64,000 nucleotides of DNA from Paenibacillus sp. PL91. Its GTDB lineage: Bacteria; Bacillota; Bacilli; Paenibacillales; Paenibacillaceae. Position 1 is the stretch's first letter, and every line of letters begins with the position of its first letter. The DNA is taken from positions 1 through 64,000 of the forward strand of contig NZ_JABBYG020000020.1 in NCBI RefSeq assembly GCF_012935325.2, read 5' to 3'. The notes under the pieces were generated by a model. The model saw nothing but the letters and a program-made list of their open reading frames with translations. It did no database searches and was not told where the DNA came from. Positions 26,448 through 36,186 of the stretch are shown in pieces. The translations under genes were made by a program, and so were the position numbers.

Positions 26448-26657
26448 AACGAATAAATACTATCTTAAGAAGGACGTAGTAACTAATAAAAACAATCTTT
26501 AAGATTTAAAGATTCATCTTCATAAATGTTATGTAATGTGTGCGATGTCATCATATTTAAAAAAATGGATACGAATAAAATAGTAGAGCAAAAAGAAACA
26601 CGAATCCCGCAAGTTCATAATATATAGAACTAAGAATAGTGTTGGGAGGTACTAAAA

Positions 26658-26774
26658 ATGCCTAGTATTCTTGTTCAAATCGCATTTGCTTCATGCTTCT
26701 GTTGCTATTGTATCGCTTCATTTTTTTCTAATCTTTTAATGAGACCGATAGTAAATAATACACACTTATCCTAA
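26658..26774 (+). CDS. 38-residue cysteine-rich membrane peptide
   Basis: ATG at 26658 follows GGGAGGTACTAAAA, an excellent ribosome site. The peptide (MPSILVQIAFASCFCCYCIA, SFFSNLLMRPIVNNTHLS) is one hydrophobic segment with four clustered Cys. The stop is 9 bases before a structured RNA candidate. It may be a small toxin-like or membrane-regulating peptide; function unknown. Confidence 0.45.
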   Translation: MPSILVQIAFASCFCCYCIASFFSNLLMRPIVNNTHLS

Positions 26775-26782
26775 AACAATTG

Positions 26783-26874
26783 CCTAGCAAAAGATACCAG
26801 CGAAATATCGTTGATAAAGCTCATACCTTGATAGCATGGGCTTTTTATTTTGCTAGGGAAAACCGCTGGTATCT
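26783..26874 (+). ncRNA. Structured RNA candidate with interleaved stems and a terminator
   Basis: CCTAGCAAAA (26783-26792) is complementary to TTTTGCTAGG (26848-26857), and AGATACCAGCG (26792-26802) to CGCTGGTATCT (26864-26874). The arms are in the order A-B-A'-B', so the two stems cross and can form only a pseudoknot or two alternative folds. Between them AAAGCTCAT...ATGGGCTTTTTATTTT forms a terminator. It directly follows the 38-codon ORF. Confidence 0.5.
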
Positions 26875-26968
26875 GCAAGGGATTAAAGCGTTAGAATTGA
26901 CTTTTTGTATCACATTTCTCAACAATATTGACGCCACCCAAACATATGATGACTCCTAAAAATAAAAA

Positions 26969-26992
26969 GACCGCTCCTTAAACGGAGCAGTC
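26969..26992. terminator. Bidirectional terminator
   Basis: GACCGCTCC pairs with GGAGCAGTC (one mismatch), flanked by A5 on the left and A6 on the right of the GTCC end. Confidence 0.65.
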
Positions 26993-27046
26993 CAAAAAAT
27001 ATCAATTAGGAGAGTTGAAACTGCCCCTCCTTGGTACTGATAATGA

Positions 27047-27277
27047 TTAAATAACAAATCTAATTCTTATGATTTCTTCAGTACCTCTAAGGAAGATAGT
27101 CCATACCGAGAACTTGCTTCTATCATCTCTCTCCGCTTTCAATGGCTTCCAGGGTACGAGCTCTCTTATCCATTGAACCCCTCAATTACCTTTGATTACT
27201 GTGACCTAACATCATTTGAAAAGATAGATCGAGAGCTTCTACTCATGCTAGTAAAACGAATTGAAATTATAAAATAA
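27047..27277 (+). pseudogene. Open frame without a start, unrecognised
   Basis: A 76-codon plus-strand frame (e.g. ELASIISLRFQWLPGYELSY, then FEKIDRELLLMLVKRIEIIK) reads like the C-terminal end of a protein but has no start codon or ribosome site. The last 20 residues resemble the helix ending many recombinases, but this is too weak to assign. Confidence 0.3.
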
Positions 27278-27815
27278 CTTTTCTATATGTTGACACTACA
27301 CACTCAACATGCACGGTATGCGGGAACATATTGTCCTGGGATCAATCTGTTATAATCCGTAGAAACCTTGAATTGACGAGCTTTTTATTAATCAGCTTCT
27401 TTTATGGAAGGCTTCATTCCGATCGTTTTTTTTGATGTTTTACATCAATTTTACATCAACAGCAAATCCCTTGTCTCATCGCTTCCAGTGATAGAGATGG
27501 GTTAGGATTTAATATGTTGATGTAGGATAAATCCTTATTAAATAAGGATTTGATCCGACTGTTGTATTATCTAGTTGGTTCTTTTATGTTGCTTGGTGAT
27601 GGTTTTCGTCCCCATAAGTTACCTTGTTGTTCACAATGCTATCATTCTTCATATAAAATGATCGAGTTTCATCGTATATGCATAAACAGCAGCCACCCTG
27701 TTCTCCTTAGGTTACTCCTAGCATAGATGGCGATGGTTTTAAATGAAATGTAATAGTTGCAGGAGACTACTGTACTATTTATGAATGTTGGATAAAAGTG
27801 GTTTCAAACTTCTGC
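27278..27815. other. Intergenic stretch with a cruciform
   Basis: No gene is apparent. AAATCCTTA/TAAGGATTT (27529-27552) can form a hairpin, and TTTACATCAA occurs twice near 27437-27460. Nothing else is supported. Confidence 0.4.
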
Positions 27816-27821
27816 TATAAT
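27816..27821 (+). promoter_or_regulatory. Extended -10 of the AraC gene
   Basis: TGCTATAAT (27813-27821) is an extended -10 element about 37 bases before the ATG; no good -35 is seen. Confidence 0.4.
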
Positions 27822-27858
27822 GAACTCATAATTGTCATTTCAAAGGAGCCGGATTTGA

Positions 27859-28712
27859 ATGGATCACTACACGCTCTCTGGACTTGGGCCTCTTGAGACA
27901 ATCGGCATCTTGCCTGACTACTACTTCCCCCCTTTTATTACGCTTGCCCATATGTTCTCCGCACCTAAGGATTGGGCTATTCACTACCGGGAGATGAAGC
28001 AGTATGTCCTTCAATATGTCATTGACGGCTGCGCAGACTATCCGATTGAGGGAAGATCCTATACAACAAGACGTGGAGATCTTATCTTCCACCGGCCCAA
28101 GGAACGCCACTCCATATTGCCGCATCCCTCACAGCCATATGTCTGTATATCTATTGTTTTTCACTTTGGATTGACCGATTTCCCTGTCTCAGAACTGTAT
28201 TCAGAGGAGCATTACCTTGGGAACTTTGCCGACCACCCCATCGATAATATGCTGTCGGAACTGGTAGCCTCTTATAGGCAGCCGGCTTAGTCCATCAAAT
28301 GTACTGTCAGAGTCTTCTTATTCGAATCTTGTCCGAAGCCTCACAGAGAATCAAACATGATACCGACACGAAATCGGGCTCTTCCAATAAACCGGAGCTG
28401 GTGCTTGTTAAAAACTATTTATATGACAACTATCACCGGGATGTACAGCTAAGAGAATTACAACAGCTGAGCGGCTGGAGCAAGAATCACTTGCTTCTTA
28501 TTTTCCGCAATTATATGGGGATGTCACCTATGCAGTATTTGGCCTGGATACGAATAAATAAAGCCAAAGAGCTGGCCATCCAGACCAACCTTACGATCAG
28601 CGAAATTGCTGAGCGTGTCGGTTATTCGGATGTCCATACCTTTGGCCGGATGTTTAAAAAGAAGACAGGGCATTCCTTAAGTCAATTTTGTGCTAATCTG
28701 ATTCATTCGTGA
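27859..28712 (+). pseudogene. AraC-family regulator split by a frameshift
   Basis: The ATG at 27859 follows AAAGGAGC. The first frame gives an AraC sensory cupin (residues 1-140: YVLQYVIDGCADYPIEG, RRGDLIFHRP) and stops at 28290. The second frame already reads AAGLVHQMYCQSLLIRILSE across that point and ends with two HTH motifs (LRELQQLSGWSKNHLLLIFR; ISEIAERVGYSDVHTFGRMF) at 28712. One deleted base near 28280 (ATAGGCAGCC) explains the split; the repaired protein is about 285 residues. It converges on a PhyH-type gene, a common regulator/target pairing. True lesion or sequencing error cannot be separated here. Confidence 0.8.
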
Positions 28713-28734
28713 ACTTGCGCTTCATCATTCCCTC

Positions 28735-29649
28735 TTATCTTCTCAAATAATTCTCATGCGGGATGCGGTAGGATAAGGGAGCCTCATGATAGTAAGAAGC
28801 AAATGCTCCGGTAGGCTTGTACTCATAAACCTGTTCCCCTTCCGCATAACCGCACTGCTGCCGCCTGATTATACAGTCCTGCAAGATGCGCTGCTTGATC
28901 GGAAGATAAGCGAGTGTATGAGGGCCATATTCAGCCTCAATCTCTCCCGCCCGGAATTCATAATAGACCGTACGGCGCAAAGCATTGCCTTCCCCTTCCG
29001 GTGATCCGTGCAGAAGCTGGATATTGTGCAGAATGACGTCACCAGCCCTCATCGGAACGGGGACGGCATCACTTGTCACAAAACCGGGCCGGGAGCAGCG
29101 TTCTTCGGCTTCTGACGCTGCCCAATTCTGACTCCCCGGAATAACCCACAGACAGGAATGTTCATCCGAATTGTCCAGATAGAAATCCACATTAAATATT
29201 GGTCTTGAATCCTGACAGTCTTCCGGTACAGCCGCATCACGGTGCCAAGGTACTGAAGCCGCGTTATTAGGCACCTTCACGACTAGTGAATCCCAGGTCG
29301 GGATAAAATTCGCGCCTTGAAGTTTCTCGACTGTGTTCAGAATAAACGGATGGCCCAAAAGCACTTTATTCGCCTCACACTTGTCGATTACATATTAGGT
29401 CCTCCAATACACCTTATCCCCATTTGCCCGAGTCCGGTACAGGTAATCCCTGTCATCCGTTTGTCCTTCAAGTCCTTTCTCGACAATCTGAAGAGATTGC
29501 TCCTGCAACAGCCGAAGTTCTTCCCCTCTCACAACATTCCGGATTACTAGATAACCATTATTGAGGAAAAAGCGGGCTTGTTCATCTGTAATGACTTGCT
29601 GAAGGCTCGCATCGGCTTCTAGTTTTTCATTTAATGGACGGGTATTCAT
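28735..29649 (-). pseudogene. PhyH-family dioxygenase interrupted by one nonsense codon
   Basis: The ATG at 29649 follows AAAGGAG. The frame stops at TAA (29395-29397, after KVYWRT) but continues in the same frame without a gap (YVIDKCEANKVLLGHPFILN) to 28735, giving 304 residues in all. The Fe(II)/2-oxoglutarate ligands are visible: PWHRDAA (HxD) and the distal His in LLHGSPEG. The family hydroxylates lipids and small natural products; the substrate is unknown. One C-to-T change (for example CAA to TAA) would make it. A short peptide and a start at GTG 29364 might still be translated, but the latter lacks the N-terminal strand. Confidence 0.8.
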
Positions 29650-29659
29650 CTCACAATCA

Positions 29660-30008
29660 GCTCCTTTAATCTTACGAACAACTTAATTATATCGAGTGAC
29701 AGCTGATAATGATTTAGTCAGAATCAATGATTTGGTTGCCAAAAGCACACAAGCCATTCCCCATCTCCCCAGATACATCTTGTATCAATGTTGAAGACAT
29801 TTCATTGCCGGCAGTACGGTGCCCTCATGTTCATCTTACGATCTCTAACTTGAGATACAAACAATGATAAAAGTAAACACCTACATTTCTCGCATAATTT
29901 TTTCTCTCAAAAATAGAAATTGCTTTAAAAGTTAGTATGCAAGAGTAACATGTTCGTTCTTGCCACATCTTTTACCTATTTGTGTATGCGCCAATTGGAT
30001 GGTTAAAG
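29660..30008. other. Intergenic stretch with no visible gene
   Basis: AT-rich, without a protein-like frame; nothing assignable beyond the hairpin that follows. Confidence 0.4.
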
Positions 30009-30010
30009 TT

Positions 30011-30041
30011 AAGGGGGCACAGCACATGGCCATGCCCCCTT
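30011..30041. terminator. Hairpin after the beta-helix SLH gene
   Basis: AAGGGGGCA pairs with TGCCCCCTT a few bases beyond the stop at 30048. No T-run follows on the minus strand. Confidence 0.6.
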
Positions 30042-30047
30042 AGATCG

Positions 30048-33000
30048 TTAAGGTTTTTCCGGATCAGCGGAACCGGAATATTTGTTAATCACTCGGTACA
30101 CGATAACTGCCACTTCTGCCCTTGTCGTAGTAGCATTCGGGCTAATCAAACCTTCTCCTCTGCCTGAAATAATGCCATCCTTGACTAGTGCCGCCACAGC
30201 ATCTGCCGCATATGCTGAAATTTCAGATGCGTCGGTAAAACTGTTCAAATCGGGAGCCGATCCATTAGGTTCCCATTTACCAACAGCCTGCAGTGCTCTT
30301 GCTACCAGCACCATCATATCCTGCCTGGAAATTTCCCCTCTAGGATTGAATATCCCTTCCTCGGTTCCCTTTGCGATTCCCAGATCCTTCACAATGCCGA
30401 TCGCCTCATAATAGTAATCGTCTTGATCGACATCCTGGAAGTTGCCGCTGATTTCAGCTTTTAAGCCAAGCGCTCTGACTAGCAGCGTCACGAAATCAGC
30501 CCTTGTTATCTTTTTACCAGGCTCAAAAGTAGTTGCCGAGGTACCTTTTATGATACCTTGTTTGGCCAATGCTTCGATGGCTACCTCAGCCCATTTGTGA
30601 CTATTGGTATCCGAAAAGATCGGATCCGTGGAAGAACCACCACCGGATTCTTTTTGTTTTGCCGTAACCTCGACAACCGCTGTTTTCCCTAGATAGCTTA
30701 CCGTTACGGCCGCACTTCCCTTACCGACCGCTTCCATGATCCCGTTCGCACTTACCGCAATCACAGATGCATCCGAAGTGGCGTATGACGCTTTACCCGT
30801 CACGTTCTCCTTGGTTCCGTCGCTATAGGTTGCCGTAACCTGAATCGCTTGGGTTTTGCCTACTTCCAGCGAAGCTGATGCGGCATCGAGGCTGATTCCC
30901 GTGAGCACGGCCACATTCCCTGGATTTCCAGGATTTCCGGTATTGACGGCGTTTACAGTAACGTTATACACCGCTTGGTGACCGCCGTCTGCTGTCGTAG
31001 CCGTAATCTTCGCCCTTCCAGCAGATACGGCCTTCACGGTAACGCTTGTTGTGCCGGACGCTGCATCGTACACCGCATCTGTAACCGTCACTGCATTTCC
31101 TTCTACCGTAAAGGTCACGTTTTTATTGGCTGCATCAGCCGGATTGACCGTTGCAGTCAAGGTATGCTCAGCGCCTATGTCCAACACTTCAGACACTTTA
31201 TTCAGAGTAACGCCCGTTACCGAGACTGGTACAGCAACAACCGTCGCTTCATACACGGCCTTGTTGCCGCCTGCCGTAGTCGCCGTTACTTTCGAATGGC
31301 CTGGCGACACAGCGCTTACCGTTACGCTTGTCGTTCCGCTTACCTCGTCGAATACTGGGGTAGACAATGTGACCGCATTTCCTTCTACTTCAAAAGTTAC
31401 GGTTTTATCGGTTGCATCAGCCGGACTGACCGTTGCGATCAAGTCATCCGCAGCTCCGACGATCAGGGTCGAGGAGGACTTATTGAGAGAAACACCCTCT
31501 GCAGGCACTTGAACGTCGTTAACCGTAACATTGTAGTAGTCTTTGTATTGTCCGTCTTCGGTTTCTACCGTTATCTTCGCTGTACCCGCGGACAGCGCCT
31601 TCACTGCTGCGCTAGTCTTTCCGTCAGCGTTGAAGATCACATTGGACAATTCAACCACGTTGTCATTGTCTACCGTGAAAGTTACTTTCTTATTGCTTGC
31701 ATTAGTCGGCGTTACGGTTGCCACCAAATGATCGGTAGCCCCTACACTTAGCGAAGCGGCCGTTTTATTCAGAGAAACTCCATCAGCTGCTACTATAGTT
31801 GTTGCCGGCAGCACAGTGACGCTGATACTTGTTGTCAATGCTACGTTGTTCGGATTTAGCACGTCTACAGGCAGAGTTACAGTTCCATTTACGGTGAATA
31901 TTTGCTGCGTTCGTACAGCCGGATCATAGCTTGAACCGTCAACATCCCATGTCACATTAGCGTTCATGCTTCCCGTATCGGTAACGAGCTCTGTCGTTGC
32001 AGGTAATCCAAGGGCTTCTGCTGTCTTCTCCGTACCGCTCACCACCCCTGTGATTTCTGCAGGAGTTGTTATGCTCGTAAGCGTCAGTCCTTCCTCAGCA
32101 TTCAGCAATTGCGTTACTTGATCCTGAGTCAACATATAGTTAAATACGCGAACGTCGTCCAGCAGTCCATTGTATGCTTCTCCCCATGGAGCGGCTCCCA
32201 GAATGATTTTATTCGTTGTGTTCGGAAGTGGCCCGAGATTCGTTGCATCGCTTGCCACTAAGTTACCATCGACATAGATCTTCAGCCCAATTGCTTGACC
32301 GTAGGAAGCCACATAATGATGCCAGTTGTTATCACTGTAGGTCCATGGAAACACCAGCGATTTATTACTAGATGAACCATTGGGCCAATAGGCCACTTGA
32401 GCTTTACCCCCGCCTGACAACTGTAAGGCCGTGAAACGACTATCTTGACGGATAACGCTATAGTAGCCGTTTGAAGGCTGAGAAGTCTTGAACCAGAACG
32501 AAACGGTCTCGTCACCCGTTTGATTCAAAGTTGCCGAAGGGTTGATCTCAGCCCTTGAGCCGCCGTTGAAAGCAAGCGCTCCGCCGAACTTGCCCGAATT
32601 GGTCCAAGTTGGGTTGTTAACCAGAGTTACGGTGTTGCCCTTGCCTGAAGAATCGCCAGCTGTTGTACCGGAGCCTTCATTAAACCTCCAGTAGGCTTCT
32701 AGTTCGGCAGGCTTAACAGTTACTCTATTGCTTGATGTCGAGTGCAGTATAATGTAGTCAAGGTTTACGTTTCCGCTATCTCCATCATCGTATTTATAAG
32801 ATATCGTATTAAGTCCGGATTTTAGCGTTACAGTCTCAACCTTGTCGCCCCATGTATCCCAATTTGCCAAGCTCGGCAGGCTAATCTGCCTTAACTTGAT
32901 GCCGTTCACATACAGGCTGACTGTCTTTGTTGCGCCCGTAGCATTGGCATACCTGAGATCCAGATTATAACTACGCGTTAACTCTGATGAATTATTTACT

Positions 33001-35519
33001 GTAAAGGTAGTCGTTGCACCAGTTTCCCCGTATCCGTCCACAAAACCGGTCCCGGAATACTTCAGATGGTCGTTAACTACCACTGCACCGCCCGATAGTG
33101 AAGCATCCTCAGCCTCATACTTGTTATATGCCGTTACTGTAATATAATCGAGACTAACATTTCCGCTGTCGCCCGATTCATACTTGTATGTTATGGTATT
33201 GTCCCCTGCATTCAGGTTTACCTTCTCAACCTTGTCGCCCCATGTATCCCAATTTGCCAAGCTCGGCAGGCTAATCTGCCTTAACTTGATACCGTTCACA
33301 TACAGGCTGATTGTCTTTGTTGCGCCCGTAGCATTGGCATACCTGAGATCCAGATTATAAATTCCGGCTGACGCAGCATTTACTGTAAAGGTAGTCGTTG
33401 CACCGATAGACCCGTATCCGGCCGCAAAACCGATCCCGGAATAGTTCAGATGGTCATTAACTACCACTGCACCGCCCGAGAGTGAGGCATCCTCGGCCTC
33501 ATAATTATTTTGTTCCACAAATTCCCATTGATCGCTCGTCCAATCACCTCCACCTACCATACCAGATTGTACATATTCGTTCTGTGTGTGTATATGCTGC
33601 AAGGCATGCTTGCGGTTTCTGAGCTGGAAAAATCCATTTTCAGAGCCGACTGGCATCCAATCCGCACTCCATCCTGTAGCTGGTCCAGTCTGAATTCGAC
33701 CGTTATTAGCTTCAATATTCATATAGTTGCCGGTTAACCGGTTTCTGAAACGGATAAATCCATCACTATTTTCTAGAGCCCATTGATATTTATAACCCGT
33801 TCCATCTCCATAATTTACTGTTCCTGAATCATCAAAAAGGCTTTTACCTGTCTGCTTGCGATTATAGATTTGATAATACTTACTGTCGGAGTGCGCAGGG
33901 ACAATACTCGTCGGCAGCGTAAGGTCTCCCGTGTATGGTACTCCATTAAATGTAACGTTTTCAACATAACTACCTATAGACAAGTTTCCACTTGCGCTAT
34001 CTGTAACAAGCTTCCCGTCAACTTTTACATTTTCAAAATGTACATTTTTCACAAATTCAGTCGCACTTACCCCGCCTACCTGCGACCCGAAATCATATGG
34101 ATTGGAGGTATAATTAATATTCTTGAACGTAATATTACTTATACTTCCAGTTGCATGATTCCAGATTTGATAGGGATATACTTCCAACATACTCCCGTAT
34201 CTGGTACGTTCTATTTCAATATTCTCGAAAAGCACATTATCTGTTAAGCCGTTAGCTGAATAAACTCCAATAGTACCTCTTATGCCAGGATATGCATTAG
34301 AGTTAATAATGTAGATATTTTTAGCTGTATAGCCTGTAAGATTACCAGCGTTAACCATAAGACTATGCACTCTCATGCTAGCAACCACGTTATTCTCCCA
34401 TAAGATGTTACTACTATTAGCGCCAGTCACAAGAGCATCGTCAGAAGTTCTAACAAAACTATTCTTCACTGTCACATTCTTATTGTCCATTACAAGCACA
34501 ATACCGTCACCTTCATGCATACTGGTGAAGCCTTTAATATTGTCTATTTCTACATTTGAACTGCCGATTACATTGACGGACTGCCTTTCAGGATTGACGA
34601 CAACTAATCCCTCAATTTTGACATTTTCCGAATAGAATGCGACAATACCCGGCATTTCGGGGTTCTTAGCTCTAGCAGCATCCGTAAAATCACCGCTCCA
34701 CTTAGACATCTCAAGTATGCCTCGTCCTCTAATGGTAATATCCTTTTTAATAGGACTCTTATCCCAATTAGGCTCATTCAAATACGGATTGGTTCTAATC
34801 TGTGCCTTGACTATTGCACCTGGCGCTAAATAGACTGTTGTTCCACTCGGTACATCTATATAATCCATCTCAGCCATGTAGCTGCCGTTTGTGTGAGCGC
34901 GTATTTTCTGCCTCTTTATTATTCCATAATTTGGACTTGCCGGATTGTCCGAATACTCATGAACTCCAGGGCCAAAGTACATGACGTTCGCATCACCCTT
35001 TGACGGAATGTTCGTGTCGATAGGATTTGCAAATATATGCAGCGCATTATAGATATTATCATTTACCTCAAGTACGATGTTTTTATCTCCGGTCACTGAA
35101 AACGTGATCACATTTCCAACAATTGTCGGCTCTATTCCGTATGCCTGAGGCCAAACCTTTGCTGATGTTAATGGACCATCGCCATGATACGTAACCTTCA
35201 TTTCCACTGTACCTGCAAAGTCAAACATTACAAAACCTGTAGGCATATTGCTATTACCTGGATCACCCGAATCACCATTAAACATTCTTGCCAAATGTGT
35301 AAATAATTCCTGATAAGTTCCCCCTGGAGTTTTTACCTCTGCTGTAAAAGCTGAATAGCTTGGTGCAGTCCCTTGCGCCGGAATAGGATATACATTAAGT
35401 TGATTTCCTGGATCTTGCTCAGCCGCAGAAATAGAATTTGGTGGAGAAACAATGGTAACAATTGTAAACATCACTAGTACCAGGACCAAACATAATAATT
35501 TTTTCCCTTTTCTTTTCAT
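30048..35519 (-). CDS. S-layer-anchored beta-helix polysaccharidase with CBM and LamG modules
   Basis: An 1,823-residue exported protein; ATG at 35519 after AAGGGAG; signal peptide to about 32. Order: N-terminal beta-sandwich and right-handed beta-helix (about 60-535; HEGDGIVLVMDN, RTSDDALVTG) resembling GH28/GH49-type polysaccharidases, with paired Asp in SDDAL as likely catalytic residues; a beta-trefoil/ricin-like domain (about 540-670); two nearly identical CBM6/35-type domains beginning YEAEDASLSGGAVV (about 673-795 and 800-923); LamG (about 940-1136); Big_4-type Ig (1150-1240); several Big_2-like repeats (to about 1620); three SLH repeats (1633-1823). It would act on an extracellular glycan at the wall. 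The exact glycosidic bond is not determinable; pectin, dextran or a related glucan are options. Confidence 0.85.
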   Translation of the reverse strand: MKRKGKKLLCLVLVLVMFTIVTIVSPPNSISAAEQDPGNQLNVYPIPAQGTAPSYSAFTAEVKTPGGTYQELFTHLARMFNGDSGDPGNSNMPTGFVMFDFAGTVEMKVTYHGDGPLTSAKVWPQAYGIEPTIVGNVITFSVTGDKNIVLEVNDNIYNALHIFANPIDTNIPSKGDANVMYFGPGVHEYSDNPASPNYGIIKRQKIRAHTNGSYMAEMDYIDVPSGTTVYLAPGAIVKAQIRTNPYLNEPNWDKSPIKKDITIRGRGILEMSKWSGDFTDAARAKNPEMPGIVAFYSENVKIEGLVVVNPERQSVNVIGSSNVEIDNIKGFTSMHEGDGIVLVMDNKNVTVKNSFVRTSDDALVTGANSSNILWENNVVASMRVHSLMVNAGNLTGYTAKNIYIINSNAYPGIRGTIGVYSANGLTDNVLFENIEIERTRYGSMLEVYPYQIWNHATGSISNITFKNINYTSNPYDFGSQVGGVSATEFVKNVHFENVKVDGKLVTDSASGNLSIGSYVENVTFNGVPYTGDLTLPTSIVPAHSDSKYYQIYNRKQTGKSLFDDSGTVNYGDGTGYKYQWALENSDGFIRFRNRLTGNYMNIEANNGRIQTGPATGWSADWMPVGSENGFFQLRNRKHALQHIHTQNEYVQSGMVGGGDWTSDQWEFVEQNNYEAEDASLSGGAVVVNDHLNYSGIGFAAGYGSIGATTTFTVNAASAGIYNLDLRYANATGATKTISLYVNGIKLRQISLPSLANWDTWGDKVEKVNLNAGDNTITYKYESGDSGNVSLDYITVTAYNKYEAEDASLSGGAVVVNDHLKYSGTGFVDGYGETGATTTFTVNNSSELTRSYNLDLRYANATGATKTVSLYVNGIKLRQISLPSLANWDTWGDKVETVTLKSGLNTISYKYDDGDSGNVNLDYIILHSTSSNRVTVKPAELEAYWRFNEGSGTTAGDSSGKGNTVTLVNNPTWTNSGKFGGALAFNGGSRAEINPSATLNQTGDETVSFWFKTSQPSNGYYSVIRQDSRFTALQLSGGGKAQVAYWPNGSSSNKSLVFPWTYSDNNWHHYVASYGQAIGLKIYVDGNLVASDATNLGPLPNTTNKIILGAAPWGEAYNGLLDDVRVFNYMLTQDQVTQLLNAEEGLTLTSITTPAEITGVVSGTEKTAEALGLPATTELVTDTGSMNANVTWDVDGSSYDPAVRTQQIFTVNGTVTLPVDVLNPNNVALTTSISVTVLPATTIVAADGVSLNKTAASLSVGATDHLVATVTPTNASNKKVTFTVDNDNVVELSNVIFNADGKTSAAVKALSAGTAKITVETEDGQYKDYYNVTVNDVQVPAEGVSLNKSSSTLIVGAADDLIATVSPADATDKTVTFEVEGNAVTLSTPVFDEVSGTTSVTVSAVSPGHSKVTATTAGGNKAVYEATVVAVPVSVTGVTLNKVSEVLDIGAEHTLTATVNPADAANKNVTFTVEGNAVTVTDAVYDAASGTTSVTVKAVSAGRAKITATTADGGHQAVYNVTVNAVNTGNPGNPGNVAVLTGISLDAASASLEVGKTQAIQVTATYSDGTKENVTGKASYATSDASVIAVSANGIMEAVGKGSAAVTVSYLGKTAVVEVTAKQKESGGGSSTDPIFSDTNSHKWAEVAIEALAKQGIIKGTSATTFEPGKKITRADFVTLLVRALGLKAEISGNFQDVDQDDYYYEAIGIVKDLGIAKGTEEGIFNPRGEISRQDMMVLVARALQAVGKWEPNGSAPDLNSFTDASEISAYAADAVAALVKDGIISGRGEGLISPNATTTRAEVAVIVYRVINKYSGSADPEKP
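32838..33360. repeat. Near-identical 130-bp tandem segments inside the CBM pair
   Basis: About 130 bases at 32838-32968 and 33227-33360, 389 bases apart, differ at only a few positions (e.g. GATGCCG versus GATACCG), far closer than the flanking parts of the two CBM domains. This indicates recent duplication or gene conversion. Confidence 0.8.
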
Positions 35520-35604
35520 GTTAATTCTCCCTTCTTTTACCTACGATTTGGATCTCCTAAAGCCTTTTGAGTTTTGTCTTATGATTTAGTGGCAGCACAG
35601 TTGT

Positions 35605-35844
35605 TCAGACGTGTTGGATCATTCGCTCAATCAAGCTGAATGCATTTCCCTTCTCATAGGAAGAGCGTATGAAGTTATGTGTATCCCACATCTGATCCCC
35701 ATAATAATTAGTGAAGAGGTACTCGTTCTAACATCCATATAGGTGAATGAATCGTACCAGGTTGTCCCGTCGCTGACTTTAACTGAATATAAATCCGATG
35801 CAGGTTAAGGAAAAACAGCTTTTCGTTTTTGCTTTTTTTAACAC
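35605..35844 (-). pseudogene. Remnant of a secreted protein
   Basis: GTG at 35844 opens MLKKAKTKSCFSLTC, nearly identical to the signal peptide of the secreted protein at 46145-49993, and the leader DNA is similar too. The reading soon breaks; other frames give YSVKVSDGTTWYDSFTYMDV and then FTNYYGDQMWDTHNFIRSSY ending at 35605. It is the two ends of a large extracellular enzyme gene with its middle lost; the enzyme class is unrecognised. Confidence 0.6.
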
Positions 35845-35886
35845 CCGTATCACTCCATCAAATATTTCATATTGAGTAGCAACCTA

Positions 35887-35900
35887 TTAAAACGCTTACA
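35887..35900. promoter_or_regulatory. cre-like catabolite-repression site
   Basis: TTAAAACGCTTACA differs from the CcpA consensus TGWAARCGYTWNCA at one position. It precedes the remnant gene start by about 45 bases. Confidence 0.5.
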
Positions 35901-35913
35901 TGTTATTCCTTGG

Positions 35914-36120
35914 TTAATCCTTGATTACTTCGATACAAGAAATGTATCGATTTGTTGGCATTTTTAATGAAGGATCATTTTTAAAATTTGCTACAAACCA
36001 CTGAAACACCATGATGATTCCGAACATCGGAATGATGCTGAACACGCATAACGGCAAGACGTCGGGAAGAATCATGAGATGATACGGTAATAACGTTTTT
36101 TGTCCCTCAATCCCGCTCAC
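35914..36120 (-). pseudogene. N-terminal fragment of a LplB-type sugar ABC permease
   Basis: HLMILPDVLPLCVFSIIPMF then GIIMVFQ matches the first membrane segment of LplB/YtcP-type permeases (HLMLLPGV...FSxIPMxGIxxAFQ). The sequence then becomes unrelated and stops. About 40 of 310 residues remain. It follows the solute-binding protein gene and its terminator, where the permease genes of this cassette should be. Confidence 0.7.
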
Positions 36121-36135
36121 CTTCGCAAGAAGCAG

Positions 36136-36168
36136 GAAAGGCGCAAATTCAACAACTTTGCGCCTTTC
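36136..36168. terminator. Terminator after the solute-binding protein gene
   Basis: GAAAGGCGCAAA pairs perfectly with TTTGCGCCTTTC across a 9-base loop, 19 bases after the stop at 36187. Confidence 0.85.
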
Positions 36169-36186
36169 TCTTCTTTCCTATCCTTA

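Noticed and set aside
27047..27277. C-terminus of a serine recombinase
   Set aside because: Only a helix-like tail is suggestive; no catalytic or zinc motif is present, so the family name was not used.
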